This document shows, in pieces, positions 18,139 to 26,715 of a stretch of 56,095 bases of DNA. The notes below the pieces were generated by a model. That model made no database searches. It saw nothing but the letters and a program-made list of their open reading frames with translations, and was not told the origin of the DNA. The translations under genes were made by a program, and so were the position numbers. The stretch is from Ornatilinea sp. (GTDB taxonomy: Bacteria > Chloroflexota > Anaerolineae > Anaerolineales > Anaerolineaceae), in assembly GCA_018433975.1 (NCBI GenBank), contig JAHDQE010000022.1, positions 1-56,095 on the forward strand. The letters run 5' to 3'. Each line of letters starts with the position of its first letter. Position 1 is the first letter of the stretch.

Positions 18139-19983
18139 TCAGGGATAAGCGGAGGGGTCTTCCCATTCCTCCCAATATTGTCCGCCTTCAGGATCTTCCT
18201 CATCGTCCCAGTATTCTTCGTCGTCCCAATACTCTTCATCGTCAGAGCTGTCTTCTTCTCCCCATCCGTCTTCCGGGAGATTTTCTTCGTCCTGCGCTCC
18301 GGGCAGTTGGATGGTCGTGCTGGGCGTTCCTTCGTCCAGACTACTGATTTCGCTCACATATTGGATAGCATCCTGACAGCCCTCTGCGAGATGGGAGGAT
18401 ACATTGCTCCAGGTGAGGCTTTCCCCACGGTCCCAGGTGTATTCGACGGCATCGGTGAGACAACCCGGCCCGGCGTTGTAATTGACGAGGGTGAAACGCC
18501 ACAAATCATTATAAGTGGCGACCTCACCGGGTGAACGGCGGGTGACGTTGTAGATAATCTGTCCGGTTTGCTCGGCGTTTGCCAGCAACCCCTCGGCGAA
18601 CACGCGCACACTGAAATTGGCCTGAGAAAGGTCAATCCCATTTGCGCAATCCGGGCAGGTTGCATTGACGTTCTGCACCAATGCGCCGCGCAGCATGTTT
18701 TGATGGTAGTCCGATAAGCGGGTGAAACCTTCCTGGCAGGTCAGCTCGCTCAGGACAAGCGGGCAGAACTGGTCAAAGAAAGCCGGGTTCCACAGCAGCA
18801 GGGTGTCCGCGCCGTTGGAGGTCAACTGCCCCAGGCCGGCCTCACGGTAAGTTTTATACATTCCGGGCCAGAACTGGCTCTCACGGCTGAAAATGTTTTT
18901 CATCAATTGCGCCGGGACGCCTGTAGATTTTGCGATTTCGATAATCTGGTTATCGAATTGGTTCTGCCATTCCAGCACCTGGGGCATAGCAACGTCTGCC
19001 CCGCACTCGTTGGCAATTTGTTCGGTTGCCAGACCGCCCTCCGGGCAGCCGCTGGCATCTACCGCGCCGTTGCGGATCAACATGCCGGCCAGATAGTAGT
19101 AAGAAACCGAGGAACTCAGCCCATCGACGGCATCGGGGGTGGTAAGCCACTGCGGGGGGCCGCCAATTGACGGGAATACTTCCCAAATTTCAGCGGCGCT
19201 GGCCATCCGTTCGCCGCGCCATTGGCTGCTGAGCACATCCACATACCAGAGTTGAGGATCCCGAGTCTCTCCCTCCGGGTTGGTAAAATCTCCCCAGGGG
19301 ATAACCCGGGTCAGGGCCGAAAAATGTTCACTGGAATCGCCGAAGCTGGAGTCGGCCCAGAATTCAATGCTCTGGCCCTGGACTCCGGTGGATTTGAGAG
19401 GGATACCGCATTCATTACCGGGGCAGCTGAAAGGTTCTCCATTGATGTTGCCCTGAATGCGGATAATGGTTTCATTGGGGAGCGGTTCTTCACCGACGAA
19501 TTTGAGGATAGGCGTACTGTCGCAGCGGTTTTCCGGGGGTTTCAGGTCACAGCCTTCGATGGAAATCCATACTTCTGATGGGGGCAGCTCAACGTTCACG
19601 GCTTTTTGGCCCCGCCCCTCGCCTGCCAGGTGTAAATACACGCCCGGGCATTTGGTGACGTCGGTCTCACTGCAGGAATAAGTATCCAGCCAGTCTTCGT
19701 GAATGTCCGGACCGCAGGCATTATAAATTTCAAGGCTGGTCGGAAGGCCCTCGTGTTCGACAATGGCTTCACAAACTACCGTGTTGCTGGTCCAGCGGGA
19801 TAACCACCAGGCGTACAGATTTACATCTACAATGAGGTCGGCAGTGCGGTGCGGGCCATCCGGTTCTGTTTCATCGCCTGTCTCGGCGCGTGCACCGGGA
19901 ACCCATTGCCCGGGAAGGGCAATCAGGCTGATGACAATGCAGGCTATCCATCCGGCGGTAAGGAGTTTTTTACCCCAGTGCAT
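18139..19983 (-). CDS. Secreted protein with SLT-type transglycosylase-like domain
   Basis: About 614 residues. The start at 19983 is used because GGGAGCAG precedes it. A signal peptide (LLTAGWIACIVISLIALPG) ends near ARA. A long Cys-containing beta-rich region with no recognised family follows. A segment at about 345-500 resembles lytic transglycosylases: SRESQF with the catalytic Glu, GLGQLTSNGADTLL in the position of GLMQI, and FTLVNYNAGPGCL. The extreme C-terminus is a low-complexity Asp/Glu/Trp/Tyr tail. It probably acts on envelope glycans, but the SLT match is divergent. It converges on amrS with a 55-base gap. Confidence 0.75.
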   Translation of the reverse strand: MHWGKKLLTAGWIACIVISLIALPGQWVPGARAETGDETEPDGPHRTADLIVDVNLYAWWLSRWTSNTVVCEAIVEHEGLPTSLEIYNACGPDIHEDWLDTYSCSETDVTKCPGVYLHLAGEGRGQKAVNVELPPSEVWISIEGCDLKPPENRCDSTPILKFVGEEPLPNETIIRIQGNINGEPFSCPGNECGIPLKSTGVQGQSIEFWADSSFGDSSEHFSALTRVIPWGDFTNPEGETRDPQLWYVDVLSSQWRGERMASAAEIWEVFPSIGGPPQWLTTPDAVDGLSSSVSYYYLAGMLIRNGAVDASGCPEGGLATEQIANECGADVAMPQVLEWQNQFDNQIIEIAKSTGVPAQLMKNIFSRESQFWPGMYKTYREAGLGQLTSNGADTLLLWNPAFFDQFCPLVLSELTCQEGFTRLSDYHQNMLRGALVQNVNATCPDCANGIDLSQANFSVRVFAEGLLANAEQTGQIIYNVTRRSPGEVATYNDLWRFTLVNYNAGPGCLTDAVEYTWDRGESLTWSNVSSHLAEGCQDAIQYVSEISSLDEGTPSTTIQLPGAQDEENLPEDGWGEEDSSDDEEYWDDEEYWDDEEDPEGGQYWEEWEDPSAYP

Positions 19984-20320
19984 TACTGCTCCCAAAATTG
20001 AACCGAAGATTTATCCCTCGCGGTGCTGCTCCAATGAAATCAAATTAAGTTTAGCATAAGCTCTTGAAAAATTACATTGCAATGACCTGACAAAGATTTG
20101 GAGGTCTCTGTGCAGCATATGTAAAATCGACCCCCTCAAGATGATTCTGTACTTTCCGGTTAAAAGAGAAGTCTATCACCCGGTGGAATTATTTTAGCAT
20201 TTTCTATGCGCTAAATCCAGTATTTTGCAAAATCAATTTTATGCAGCGAAAGGTTCCTTTTTTGATGAAAAGGTTCCTTGTTGCCTCGGACTGAAAGGAG
20301 TAAAGGATAACTCGATTGAG

Positions 20321-20366
20321 AAACCGGATTCACAACTGTTGTCCGGTTGTGAATCCGGACGGTTTT
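20321..20366. terminator. Perfect hairpin downstream of the methyltransferase
   Basis: A 13-bp perfect stem CCGGATTCACAAC/GTTGTGAATCCGG (20324-20336 and 20346-20358) with GGTTTTCTTTT on the plus side and TTTCTC on the minus side. It sits a few bases beyond the minus-strand methyltransferase stop. The rest of 19984-20320 holds nothing recognisable. Confidence 0.75.
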
Positions 20367-20369
20367 CTT

Positions 20370-20927
20370 TTACGCCGGAGAGTCGCTCTTGCTGCTCAGT
20401 AAAAACAGGTTCATATGTTTTAAAGGAAAGTGCTGGATTTGTGTGAAGCCAGCCTGTGCAGCCATGGCCTTGATTTCCTCCGGCTTGAGGCGGTGGGAAA
20501 GCGGCGGTCCGGGGGTCTCATCGTAAGGCCATTCCAGAACCACGACGCCCATCCTGGCGACACGGCGAGCTTCCTGCAGGGCTTTAAGGCGGTCGTCCGT
20601 CTCATGGAGAATGTGACTCATCATCACCAGATCGTAAGAGCTATCCGGGAAAGGGATTTCCTCGGCCAGCCCAATTTCAAACTTTCCGTCCGGAATCAGG
20701 TTCCGGCTGGCTTCAACCATCTCCGGGTTGGCGTCAATTCCGGCGACGGATAAACCGCGGGCGGAAAATGCTTCGGCGAAGATGGCGGTACCTACGCCGA
20801 CATCCAGGACATTTTTGGCGGGGAAGGTCTCTAGACTGGTATCGACAACGCGGTCTACTTCCATTAAACTCACCCGTTCCGGGGCGCGCAATCTGCTTTT
20901 ATCTCGGTGAAAGCGGCGTTCATGCAT
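20370..20927 (-). CDS. Class I SAM-dependent methyltransferase
   Basis: 185 residues. Motif I is VLDVGVGTAIFAEAF, motif II contains GIDANPEMVEAS, and motif III/IV is FPDSSYDLVMMSHILHET, the Methyltransf_11 layout. It is a little short, with a compact C-terminus. The substrate is unknown. AAAGGAA precedes the ATG. It stands alone between non-coding stretches. Confidence 0.85.
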   Translation of the reverse strand: MHERRFHRDKSRLRAPERVSLMEVDRVVDTSLETFPAKNVLDVGVGTAIFAEAFSARGLSVAGIDANPEMVEASRNLIPDGKFEIGLAEEIPFPDSSYDLVMMSHILHETDDRLKALQEARRVARMGVVVLEWPYDETPGPPLSHRLKPEEIKAMAAQAGFTQIQHFPLKHMNLFLLSSKSDSPA

Positions 20928-21061
20928 TGGTAAAAATTCCTTTTATAAAAAATCTGTATTTTATTGTTTTGGATGAAGAACAAAGGCAATTGGTTACATT
21001 AAAACACAGTCTGTGTGCGGATTCTGCAGCATTGTAAGGGGTTTATCCGGGTAAAAACGGC

Positions 21062-21589
21062 TCAACGGATTTTGGGGAGCGGAGATACCCTGATCTTTTC
21101 GTCATACTTGCCGATATGGTCTTCCAGATCTTCGGGGTCAATATCCCGCTCGTGGATGGCTTTGTTGCGGATGGAGATTCCGGCGGTGTGGACTCGCTCC
21201 GGGTCACCGCATACCAGGTGATGCCATCGTTTGAGCTCTTTGCCTTCCGTAATCAGGCGGTAAGCACAGGTTTTGGGTAGCCATTCGAAGTCGTGGGCCT
21301 TTTGAGGGGTCAGTACCGCGCAGGAGGGCTCCAGTTCGGAGCGGTGTTCGTAATCGGAACAGCGGCAGGCCTCAATATCCAGCAGATTACAGGCTAGGTC
21401 GGTGTAATAGACGATGTCGGAATCGGCGTACTGCACTTTGACCAGACAACATTTGGCGCAGCCATCGCATAACGATTCCCATTCCTCCTGTGTCATCTCC
21501 TCCAGCTTTTTGGTCTTCCAGAAAGGTTGTGGATTTTCCAAAGGCTGTTGGGTTTTATGATGTTTATGGATCTTTTTATTCGAATTCAT
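21062..21589 (-). CDS. YcgN/UPF0260 family cysteine-cluster protein
   Basis: 175 residues. FWKTKKLEEMTQEEWESLCDGCAKCCL, then CNLLDIEACRCSDY and CVLTPQ-like and LPKTCAYR segments reproduce the Cys pattern of YcgN proteins, predicted to bind a metal or Fe-S centre. The family is best known from Proteobacteria, so its presence here is noteworthy. It lies 21 bases after the LCP gene stop on the opposite side, so no operon is claimed. Function unknown. Confidence 0.85.
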   Translation of the reverse strand: MNSNKKIHKHHKTQQPLENPQPFWKTKKLEEMTQEEWESLCDGCAKCCLVKVQYADSDIVYYTDLACNLLDIEACRCSDYEHRSELEPSCAVLTPQKAHDFEWLPKTCAYRLITEGKELKRWHHLVCGDPERVHTAGISIRNKAIHERDIDPEDLEDHIGKYDEKIRVSPLPKIR

Positions 21590-21610
21590 AGCATCTGTCC
21601 ATTTTGGTAT

Positions 21611-22912
21611 CTATGGCGTTGGTGTCAATGTTTCTGTGGGCACCTCGGTTTCGGTGGGGGTTGTGGTTTCGGTCCGGGTGCGGGTCGGCGTACGCGTCAG
21701 GGTCTTGGTGCGTGTTGGCGTGATGGTACGGGTCTTGGTTTGAGTGGGAATAAGCGTCCGAGTGCGGGTCGGAGTCCTGGTTGGGGTGGGGGTGTTGGTT
21801 GCGGTGGGAGACACGGTCAGTTCGTATTCCAGAGTTGTCACCCGGCTGGACTGCGGAGCAGAGGACTGGACAAAATCCACCACCATCTGAAGCGTGTTTT
21901 GTACCGAATCCGGTACAGGCAGAAAAACCACAGCCTGGGCCTGTCCGGGAAGCTGCCAGGGGGTAGTTCCCTCTTCACCCAGGGTGAAGTTTGCTGTTCT
22001 GCCTTCAACCCCCAGGTTCAGGGCCAGTGGGATGGCATCCATGAGTTCTTTGAGTGAAAGGTCGCTTTCCACACTGTCTTTGTAATTCCGGTGTAATTCC
22101 GGCAGGTTGATCAGGTTGCCGCCCTGCACCAGCTTGAGGAAAGCCGCCTTGAGGACGGCCTGCTGGCGGCTGTTACGGTCCAGTTCATTCTGTCCCTCCC
22201 GGTAGCGCGCATAACACAATGCGGTTTCTCCGTCCATCTGGATGTAACCGGTCGGGATTCCATCGCACAGATCCGGAAGTTCACGCGGGACATCTACTTC
22301 CAGGCCGCCCAGGTCGTCAACCAGTTGGGAGAAGTTGTCCAGATGGACCAGCAGATAATGGTCCGGCCGGATGCCAAAGTTGTACTCCAGGGTGGTGTTC
22401 AACAGGTCAATCCCGTCCATGGCATAAGCGATCTGAAGGCGCTGCATGGTGAAGCCGGGCAGGTAAACAAAGAGGTCCGGCGGCAGCGAGAGGAAGCTGG
22501 CGTGGTTGGTTTTGGCACTGTACAGCACCAGCACAATGGCGTCGGTGCGCCCGATGTAAGGCGAGTTGCGGTCCGTCCCCAACAGCACAATCGATTGGAT
22601 ATCATCCGACAGGTCGAAAGGTTCCATGGGCGGCGGGATGGGGACGGGCGGATCGGTGCTGGGGCCCGGATAGGTCTGCCACGCGGGCAGTTCGGCTGTG
22701 GCGGTGAAAGTGGGAGAAGGCCTCCAGGTTGCGGAGGGGGTGGCGGTATTCGCCTTTGGAGAGGGTGTTGCCGGGCCGGAAGCGGTTGTCGCGGTGGGTG
22801 ATGCCGGAACGGACGCGAATACGCACGCTGCCAGCAGCAGGCATACTCCCAGCGCGGAAAGAGAAGCTTTCTTTTGTCCAATGGTTGGATGGTTGCGGCA
22901 CGATTTGGGCAT
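21611..22912 (-). CDS. LytR-CpsA-Psr (LCP) family protein, probable lipoprotein
   Basis: 433 residues. The N-terminal hydrophobic segment ends in LLLAAC (Cys30), a lipobox, so membrane anchoring through lipid is likely. A Thr/Ser/Pro-rich linker precedes an LCP domain (about 105-275): LLGTDRN, GRTDAIVLV with the conserved Arg-Thr-Asp, SLPPDLFVYLPG, GGLEVDVP and YARYREGQNELDRNSRQQ. LCP enzymes attach phosphate-linked glycopolymers to peptidoglycan or a related wall. The C-terminus is a tract of about 70 residues of TPTRT-type units. AAGG lies seven bases before the ATG. Confidence 0.9.
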   Translation of the reverse strand: MPKSCRNHPTIGQKKASLSALGVCLLLAACVFASVPASPTATTASGPATPSPKANTATPSATWRPSPTFTATAELPAWQTYPGPSTDPPVPIPPPMEPFDLSDDIQSIVLLGTDRNSPYIGRTDAIVLVLYSAKTNHASFLSLPPDLFVYLPGFTMQRLQIAYAMDGIDLLNTTLEYNFGIRPDHYLLVHLDNFSQLVDDLGGLEVDVPRELPDLCDGIPTGYIQMDGETALCYARYREGQNELDRNSRQQAVLKAAFLKLVQGGNLINLPELHRNYKDSVESDLSLKELMDAIPLALNLGVEGRTANFTLGEEGTTPWQLPGQAQAVVFLPVPDSVQNTLQMVVDFVQSSAPQSSRVTTLEYELTVSPTATNTPTPTRTPTRTRTLIPTQTKTRTITPTRTKTLTRTPTRTRTETTTPTETEVPTETLTPTP

Positions 22913-23060
22913 CAGTTTACCTTGCAGTCCGGAGTTCCCATTATTCGGATTATAGCATGCTTGCCACTGGCTTTGCTTGGAATTTAATATCCTGTGAAAT
23001 ATAATAAGGATGGTCGGGTTTGACCTGGCTGTATCTCATGCTTCCATAGTAAGGGGAGAG

Positions 23061-23270
23061 ATGAATAAGAATGCCGTAAATTCTGCCTGGACCGCTGTTT
23101 TGGGATTAACCACGATTTTTCTGGTCATGCCGGTCCGGGGTCAGCCGGAGTTCTTCTATTCTGAGACAACGTTAGGAAAGTTGGAGAACGGTGGGCTGCT
23201 GGCAGCGCTTTTTCTTGCGCCCGCTCCGGAAAAAGCTGGCCTGGTTTACATTCTCCATCATCAGCCGTGA
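23061..23270 (+). CDS. Small hypothetical protein
   Basis: About 69 codons. The ATG at 23061 is close to AAGGGGAG, and a hydrophobic segment (VLGLTTIFLVMPV) follows the N-terminus. No homology is recognised. It sits alone in the 460-base gap between LCP and the metal-dependent hydrolase. Coding status is uncertain. Confidence 0.3.
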   Translation: MNKNAVNSAWTAVLGLTTIFLVMPVRGQPEFFYSETTLGKLENGGLLAALFLAPAPEKAGLVYILHHQP

Positions 23271-23372
23271 ATTGCTTTGGCTGTTATTTTATAAATGGAT
23301 TGGGGTAGCATAATGTTTAAAGAGTTGACTTTCCCAGGGCAAGACGTTATCTTATTAATCGGACGGTGAAAA

Positions 23373-24080
23373 ATGAGCTATAAGTTTACTTGGTTTGGAC
23401 ATGCCACGCTGGGGATTGAAACCGGCGGATACCATCTTTTGGTGGATCCCTTCTTTGAAGGCAACCCGGTCGCGAAAGTTGGGCCGGATGAAGTGGATGC
23501 GGATTTTATTCTGGTGACTCACGGTCATGGGGACCATCTCGGCGACACGGAAAAGATTGTGGTGCGCACCGGTGCGCTGGTGATCAGCAATGCCGAGATC
23601 ATCCACTGGCTCAAGCAGCGGGGCATTGAGGGCCACGCCCAGCATCTGGGCGGCGGGCACCGGCATCCTTTCGGTTATTTGAAAATGACCTATGCCCTGC
23701 ACGGCTCACCTCTGCCGGATGGTTCCTACGGTGGGAACCCGGGAGGCTTCCTGCTGACGACCAATGCGGGCGAGAAAATTTACTGTGCCGGAGATACGGG
23801 CCTGTTTGGCGATATGCGCCTGATCGGGGATGAAGGCATTGACCTGGCAGTGATCCCGATTGGCGATAACTACACCATGGGGCCGGAGGATGCCCTGCGG
23901 GCGGTAAAACTGCTGCGTCCGCGGCATGTGGTCCCCACCCACTACAACACCTGGCCGCTGATCCGGCAGGATGCGAAGGCATGGGCAGAGCGTGTCCACC
24001 GGGAAACGGACACACTGGTGCACGACATCCAGCCGGGCGAGAGCCTGTCGTTCCCTTTGGGTGAAGCTTCGGAGCGGTGA
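23373..24080 (+). CDS. UPF0173 metal-dependent hydrolase (MBL fold)
   Basis: 235 residues. The metallo-beta-lactamase signature THGHGDHLGD carries the HxHxDH metal ligands. GHATLGIE at the N-terminus, YCAGDTGLF and VPTHYNTWP complete the metal site. Length and motifs match UPF0173, whose substrates are not established. A terminator follows. Confidence 0.9.
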   Translation: MSYKFTWFGHATLGIETGGYHLLVDPFFEGNPVAKVGPDEVDADFILVTHGHGDHLGDTEKIVVRTGALVISNAEIIHWLKQRGIEGHAQHLGGGHRHPFGYLKMTYALHGSPLPDGSYGGNPGGFLLTTNAGEKIYCAGDTGLFGDMRLIGDEGIDLAVIPIGDNYTMGPEDALRAVKLLRPRHVVPTHYNTWPLIRQDAKAWAERVHRETDTLVHDIQPGESLSFPLGEASER

Positions 24081-24100
24081 ACCCCGGAACGAATTATAAA

Positions 24101-24145
24101 AAAACTGGAATTTTGATGGGCGGAATCCCGCCCATTCCGGTTTTT
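24101..24145 (+). terminator. Terminator after the UPF0173 gene
   Basis: Nested stem: an outer arm pair AACTGGAAT/ATTCCGGTT (one G-U) around ATGGGCGG/CCGCCCAT, then TTTTT. It separates the hydrolase from the mevalonate operon. Confidence 0.8.
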
Positions 24146-24221
24146 AAAAGGAACTGATAGATTTTGCCAGTTTTTCATGAGTAATATGAGAACTGTATCG
24201 ATGAAAGATGAGGAGGAAGGC

Positions 24222-25520
24222 ATGAACGCTGCGCCGGAAGGACACAAGCGCGCCCGATTTTATCAGTTGAGTTTGGAAGAACGGTTGGCGGTAATTGCCG
24301 AAGCGACCGGGTTGAGCCGGGAAGAGCTGGCAGCGCTCAGCGGAGAGGCCGGACTGACCGCGGACCAGGCGGACCACATGATCGAGAATGTGGTGGGGTA
24401 TCACGCGCTTCCGTTGGGTGTCGCCCAGAATTTTGTGGTCAACGGCCGCGAGGTGCTGGTACCGATGGCGATTGAAGAGCCCTCGGTGGTGGCCGGGGCC
24501 TCCTTTATGGCTAAACTAGCCCGTGCCGGCGGCGGTTTTACGGCGCATACCACACCGCCTGAAATGATCGGCCAGATGCAGATCCTTGACCTGGATGATG
24601 CACCTTTGGCACGTCTGAAACTGTTGGAGCAGAAGGAGAAACTGCTGGCGGAGGTCGCGGAGCTGGACCCGATGTTGAAGAAGCTGGGCGGAGGTCCGCG
24701 CGATCTGGAAGTGCGCCTGATTGCAGACTCGCCGGTTGGCACCTTTCTGGCAGCCCATTTGATCTATGATGTGCGGGATGCTATGGGAGCGAACGCGGTC
24801 AACACGGCTGTGGAATACCTGGCCCCCAGAGTAGAAGCGATCACCGGCGGGCGGGTGCTGCTGCGCATCCTTTCTAACCTTGCAGACCGACGTCTCGCCA
24901 GAGCGCGCTGCACCGTTCCGCTTGCGGTACTGGCCTTTGACGATTTTTCCGCAGAGGAAGTGCGCGACGGCATCATTGAGGCTTGGGCTTTTGCCGTGGC
25001 CGACCCCTACCGGGCCGCCACGCATAACAAAGGCATTATGAACGGCGTGGACGCGGTGGTGCTGGTAACCGGGAACGACTGGCGTGCCGTGGAAGCAGGC
25101 GCGCATGCTTACGCCGCCCGCAGCGGCCGCTACACCAGCCTGAGCACCTGGGGCGCAGACCGCGAAGGGAACCTGGTCGGCACCCTTGAAATGCCGATGG
25201 CGGTGGGCATGGTGGGCGGCGCGACGCGCGTCCATCCGACTGCCCGGGCAGCCCTCAAGCTGATGGGCGTCAAGAACGCGCAGGAACTGGCGGAGATCAT
25301 TGTTTCGGTGGGTCTGGCGCAGAACCTGGCCGCGCTGCGCGCGCTGGCTACGGAGGGCATCCAGCGCGGGCATATGTCGTTGCATGCCCGCCAGGTGGCG
25401 ATTGCCGCCGGGGCCGAAGGCGAGCAGGTGGAGCGCCTGGCGGAACAACTGGTCGCCGAGAAGACCGTCCGCATTGACCGGGCGGAAGCGATCCTTCAGG
25501 AATGGAAATCGAAGTCCTGA
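24222..25520 (+). CDS. mvaA: Hydroxymethylglutaryl-CoA reductase, class II
   Basis: About 432 residues from the ATG at 24222, which follows GAGGAGGAAGG; an in-frame ATG at 24177 lacks such a site. Class II features: ENVVGYHALPLG with the catalytic Glu near residue 55, DAMGAN of the dinucleotide-binding site (about 186), HNKGIMNGVDAV with the catalytic Lys (about 270) and Asp, and a C-terminal GHMSLHAR carrying the catalytic His. It interconverts HMG-CoA and mevalonate. As first gene of an operon with HMG-CoA synthase it most likely works in the biosynthetic direction, although class II enzymes were first defined as degradative. Confidence 0.95.
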   Translation: MNAAPEGHKRARFYQLSLEERLAVIAEATGLSREELAALSGEAGLTADQADHMIENVVGYHALPLGVAQNFVVNGREVLVPMAIEEPSVVAGASFMAKLARAGGGFTAHTTPPEMIGQMQILDLDDAPLARLKLLEQKEKLLAEVAELDPMLKKLGGGPRDLEVRLIADSPVGTFLAAHLIYDVRDAMGANAVNTAVEYLAPRVEAITGGRVLLRILSNLADRRLARARCTVPLAVLAFDDFSAEEVRDGIIEAWAFAVADPYRAATHNKGIMNGVDAVVLVTGNDWRAVEAGAHAYAARSGRYTSLSTWGADREGNLVGTLEMPMAVGMVGGATRVHPTARAALKLMGVKNAQELAEIIVSVGLAQNLAALRALATEGIQRGHMSLHARQVAIAAGAEGEQVERLAEQLVAEKTVRIDRAEAILQEWKSKS

Positions 25521-25620
25521 TATTTGCCCTTCATTGCGGCAGGCTGGATTTTGGGTCTAAGAAATTGGAAATTGAGAAATTATCTTTTTGTCAATGCAAT
25601 ACGGAACAGGAGATGACTTT

Positions 25621-26706
25621 ATGGAGAAAGCAGGCGAGCAGGAAAAAGGAACCCTGTTATTGAAACCGGACCGGCCGGTAGGCATTATTGGTTATGGGGC
25701 TTACGTCCCGCGCTACCGCCTTCCCGCGGCAGAGATCAACCGCATCTGGAAGGACGGCGAAGGGGGAGTGCCGATTAAAGAAAAAGCGGTGCCGGGGCTG
25801 GATGAAGACGTTGCTACCATGTCGATTGAAGCGGCCCGCAACGCGCTGGCCCGCGCCGGGATCTCCCCGGCGGACCTGCGGGCGGTGTGGGTTGGCTCCG
25901 AATCGCATCCCTATGCTGTTAAACCGACCTCGACCATTGTCGCGGAAGCAATCGGCGCCACGCCTCACATTCAGGCCGGGGACTGGGAGTTTGCCTGCAA
26001 GGCGGGCAGCGAAGCTATGGTGGCCGCGATGGGCCTGATAGGCTCCGGCATGGCGCGCTACGCGCTGGCGATCGGCATGGATACCGCGCAGGGTAAACCC
26101 GGCGACCAGTTGGAATACACTGCCGCGGCAGGCGGGGCGGCTTACATCCTGGGCTCCGCCCAGGAAGCGCTGGCCAAGATCGAGGCTTCCTATTCTTTTG
26201 TGACCGACACGCCGGATTTCTGGCGCCGGGCTTATCAGAAATATCCCGAACACGGGCAGCGTTTTACGGGTGAACCGGCTTATTTCAAGCACATCACTTC
26301 TGCCGCAAAAACTTTGCTGGAAGAGACCGGCACCACTGCCGCCGATTATGCGTTCGCCGTGTTCCACCAGCCCAATACGAAATTCCCCAGCCGGGTGGCA
26401 AAAATGCTCGGATTCTCCAAAGAACAGATCGCTACCGGGCTGCTTTCCCCGGTGATCGGCAACACCTATGCCGGAGCCGCCCTGATCGGGCTTTCGGCGG
26501 TGCTGGATATCGCCAAACCGGGGGACCGCATCCTGATGGTTTCTTTCGGCTCGGGGGCGGGGTCAGATGCCTTTGCCCTGCGGGTGACGGAAGCGATTGA
26601 AGAACGGCGCAATCTGGCGCCTTCCACCGCGGATTACATTGCCCGCCGGACCGAAATTGATTATGCCCAGTACACCCGGATGCGCCGCATCCTGGCGATA
26701 AAATAG
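25621..26706 (+). CDS. Hydroxymethylglutaryl-CoA synthase, archaeal type
   Basis: 361 residues from the ATG at 25621, preceded by CAGGAGATGA. The family (formerly UPF0219) is recognised from [17 protein letters not shown]. The catalytic Cys lies in [11 protein letters not shown] (about residue 126), the Glu in [11 protein letters not shown] and the His in [12 protein letters not shown] (about 249). All catalytic residues are intact. It condenses acetyl-CoA with acetoacetyl-CoA. In archaea this enzyme forms one complex with thiolase and a DUF35 protein, and the same order follows here, ten bases apart from the thiolase homologue. Confidence 0.95.
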   Translation: MEKAGEQEKGTLLLKPDRPVGIIGYGAYVPRYRLPAAEINRIWKDGEGGVPIKEKAVPGLDEDVATMSIEAARNALARAGISPADLRAVWVGSESHPYAVKPTSTIVAEAIGATPHIQAGDWEFACKAGSEAMVAAMGLIGSGMARYALAIGMDTAQGKPGDQLEYTAAAGGAAYILGSAQEALAKIEASYSFVTDTPDFWRRAYQKYPEHGQRFTGEPAYFKHITSAAKTLLEETGTTAADYAFAVFHQPNTKFPSRVAKMLGFSKEQIATGLLSPVIGNTYAGAALIGLSAVLDIAKPGDRILMVSFGSGAGSDAFALRVTEAIEERRNLAPSTADYIARRTEIDYAQYTRMRRILAIK

Positions 26707-26715
26707 GAGGTTCCG

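Noticed and set aside
21611..21830. Tandem short repeats read as a CRISPR or satellite array
   Set aside because: They encode the Thr/Pro/Arg-rich tail of the LCP protein in frame; there are no spacers. No CRISPR array was seen anywhere in the window.
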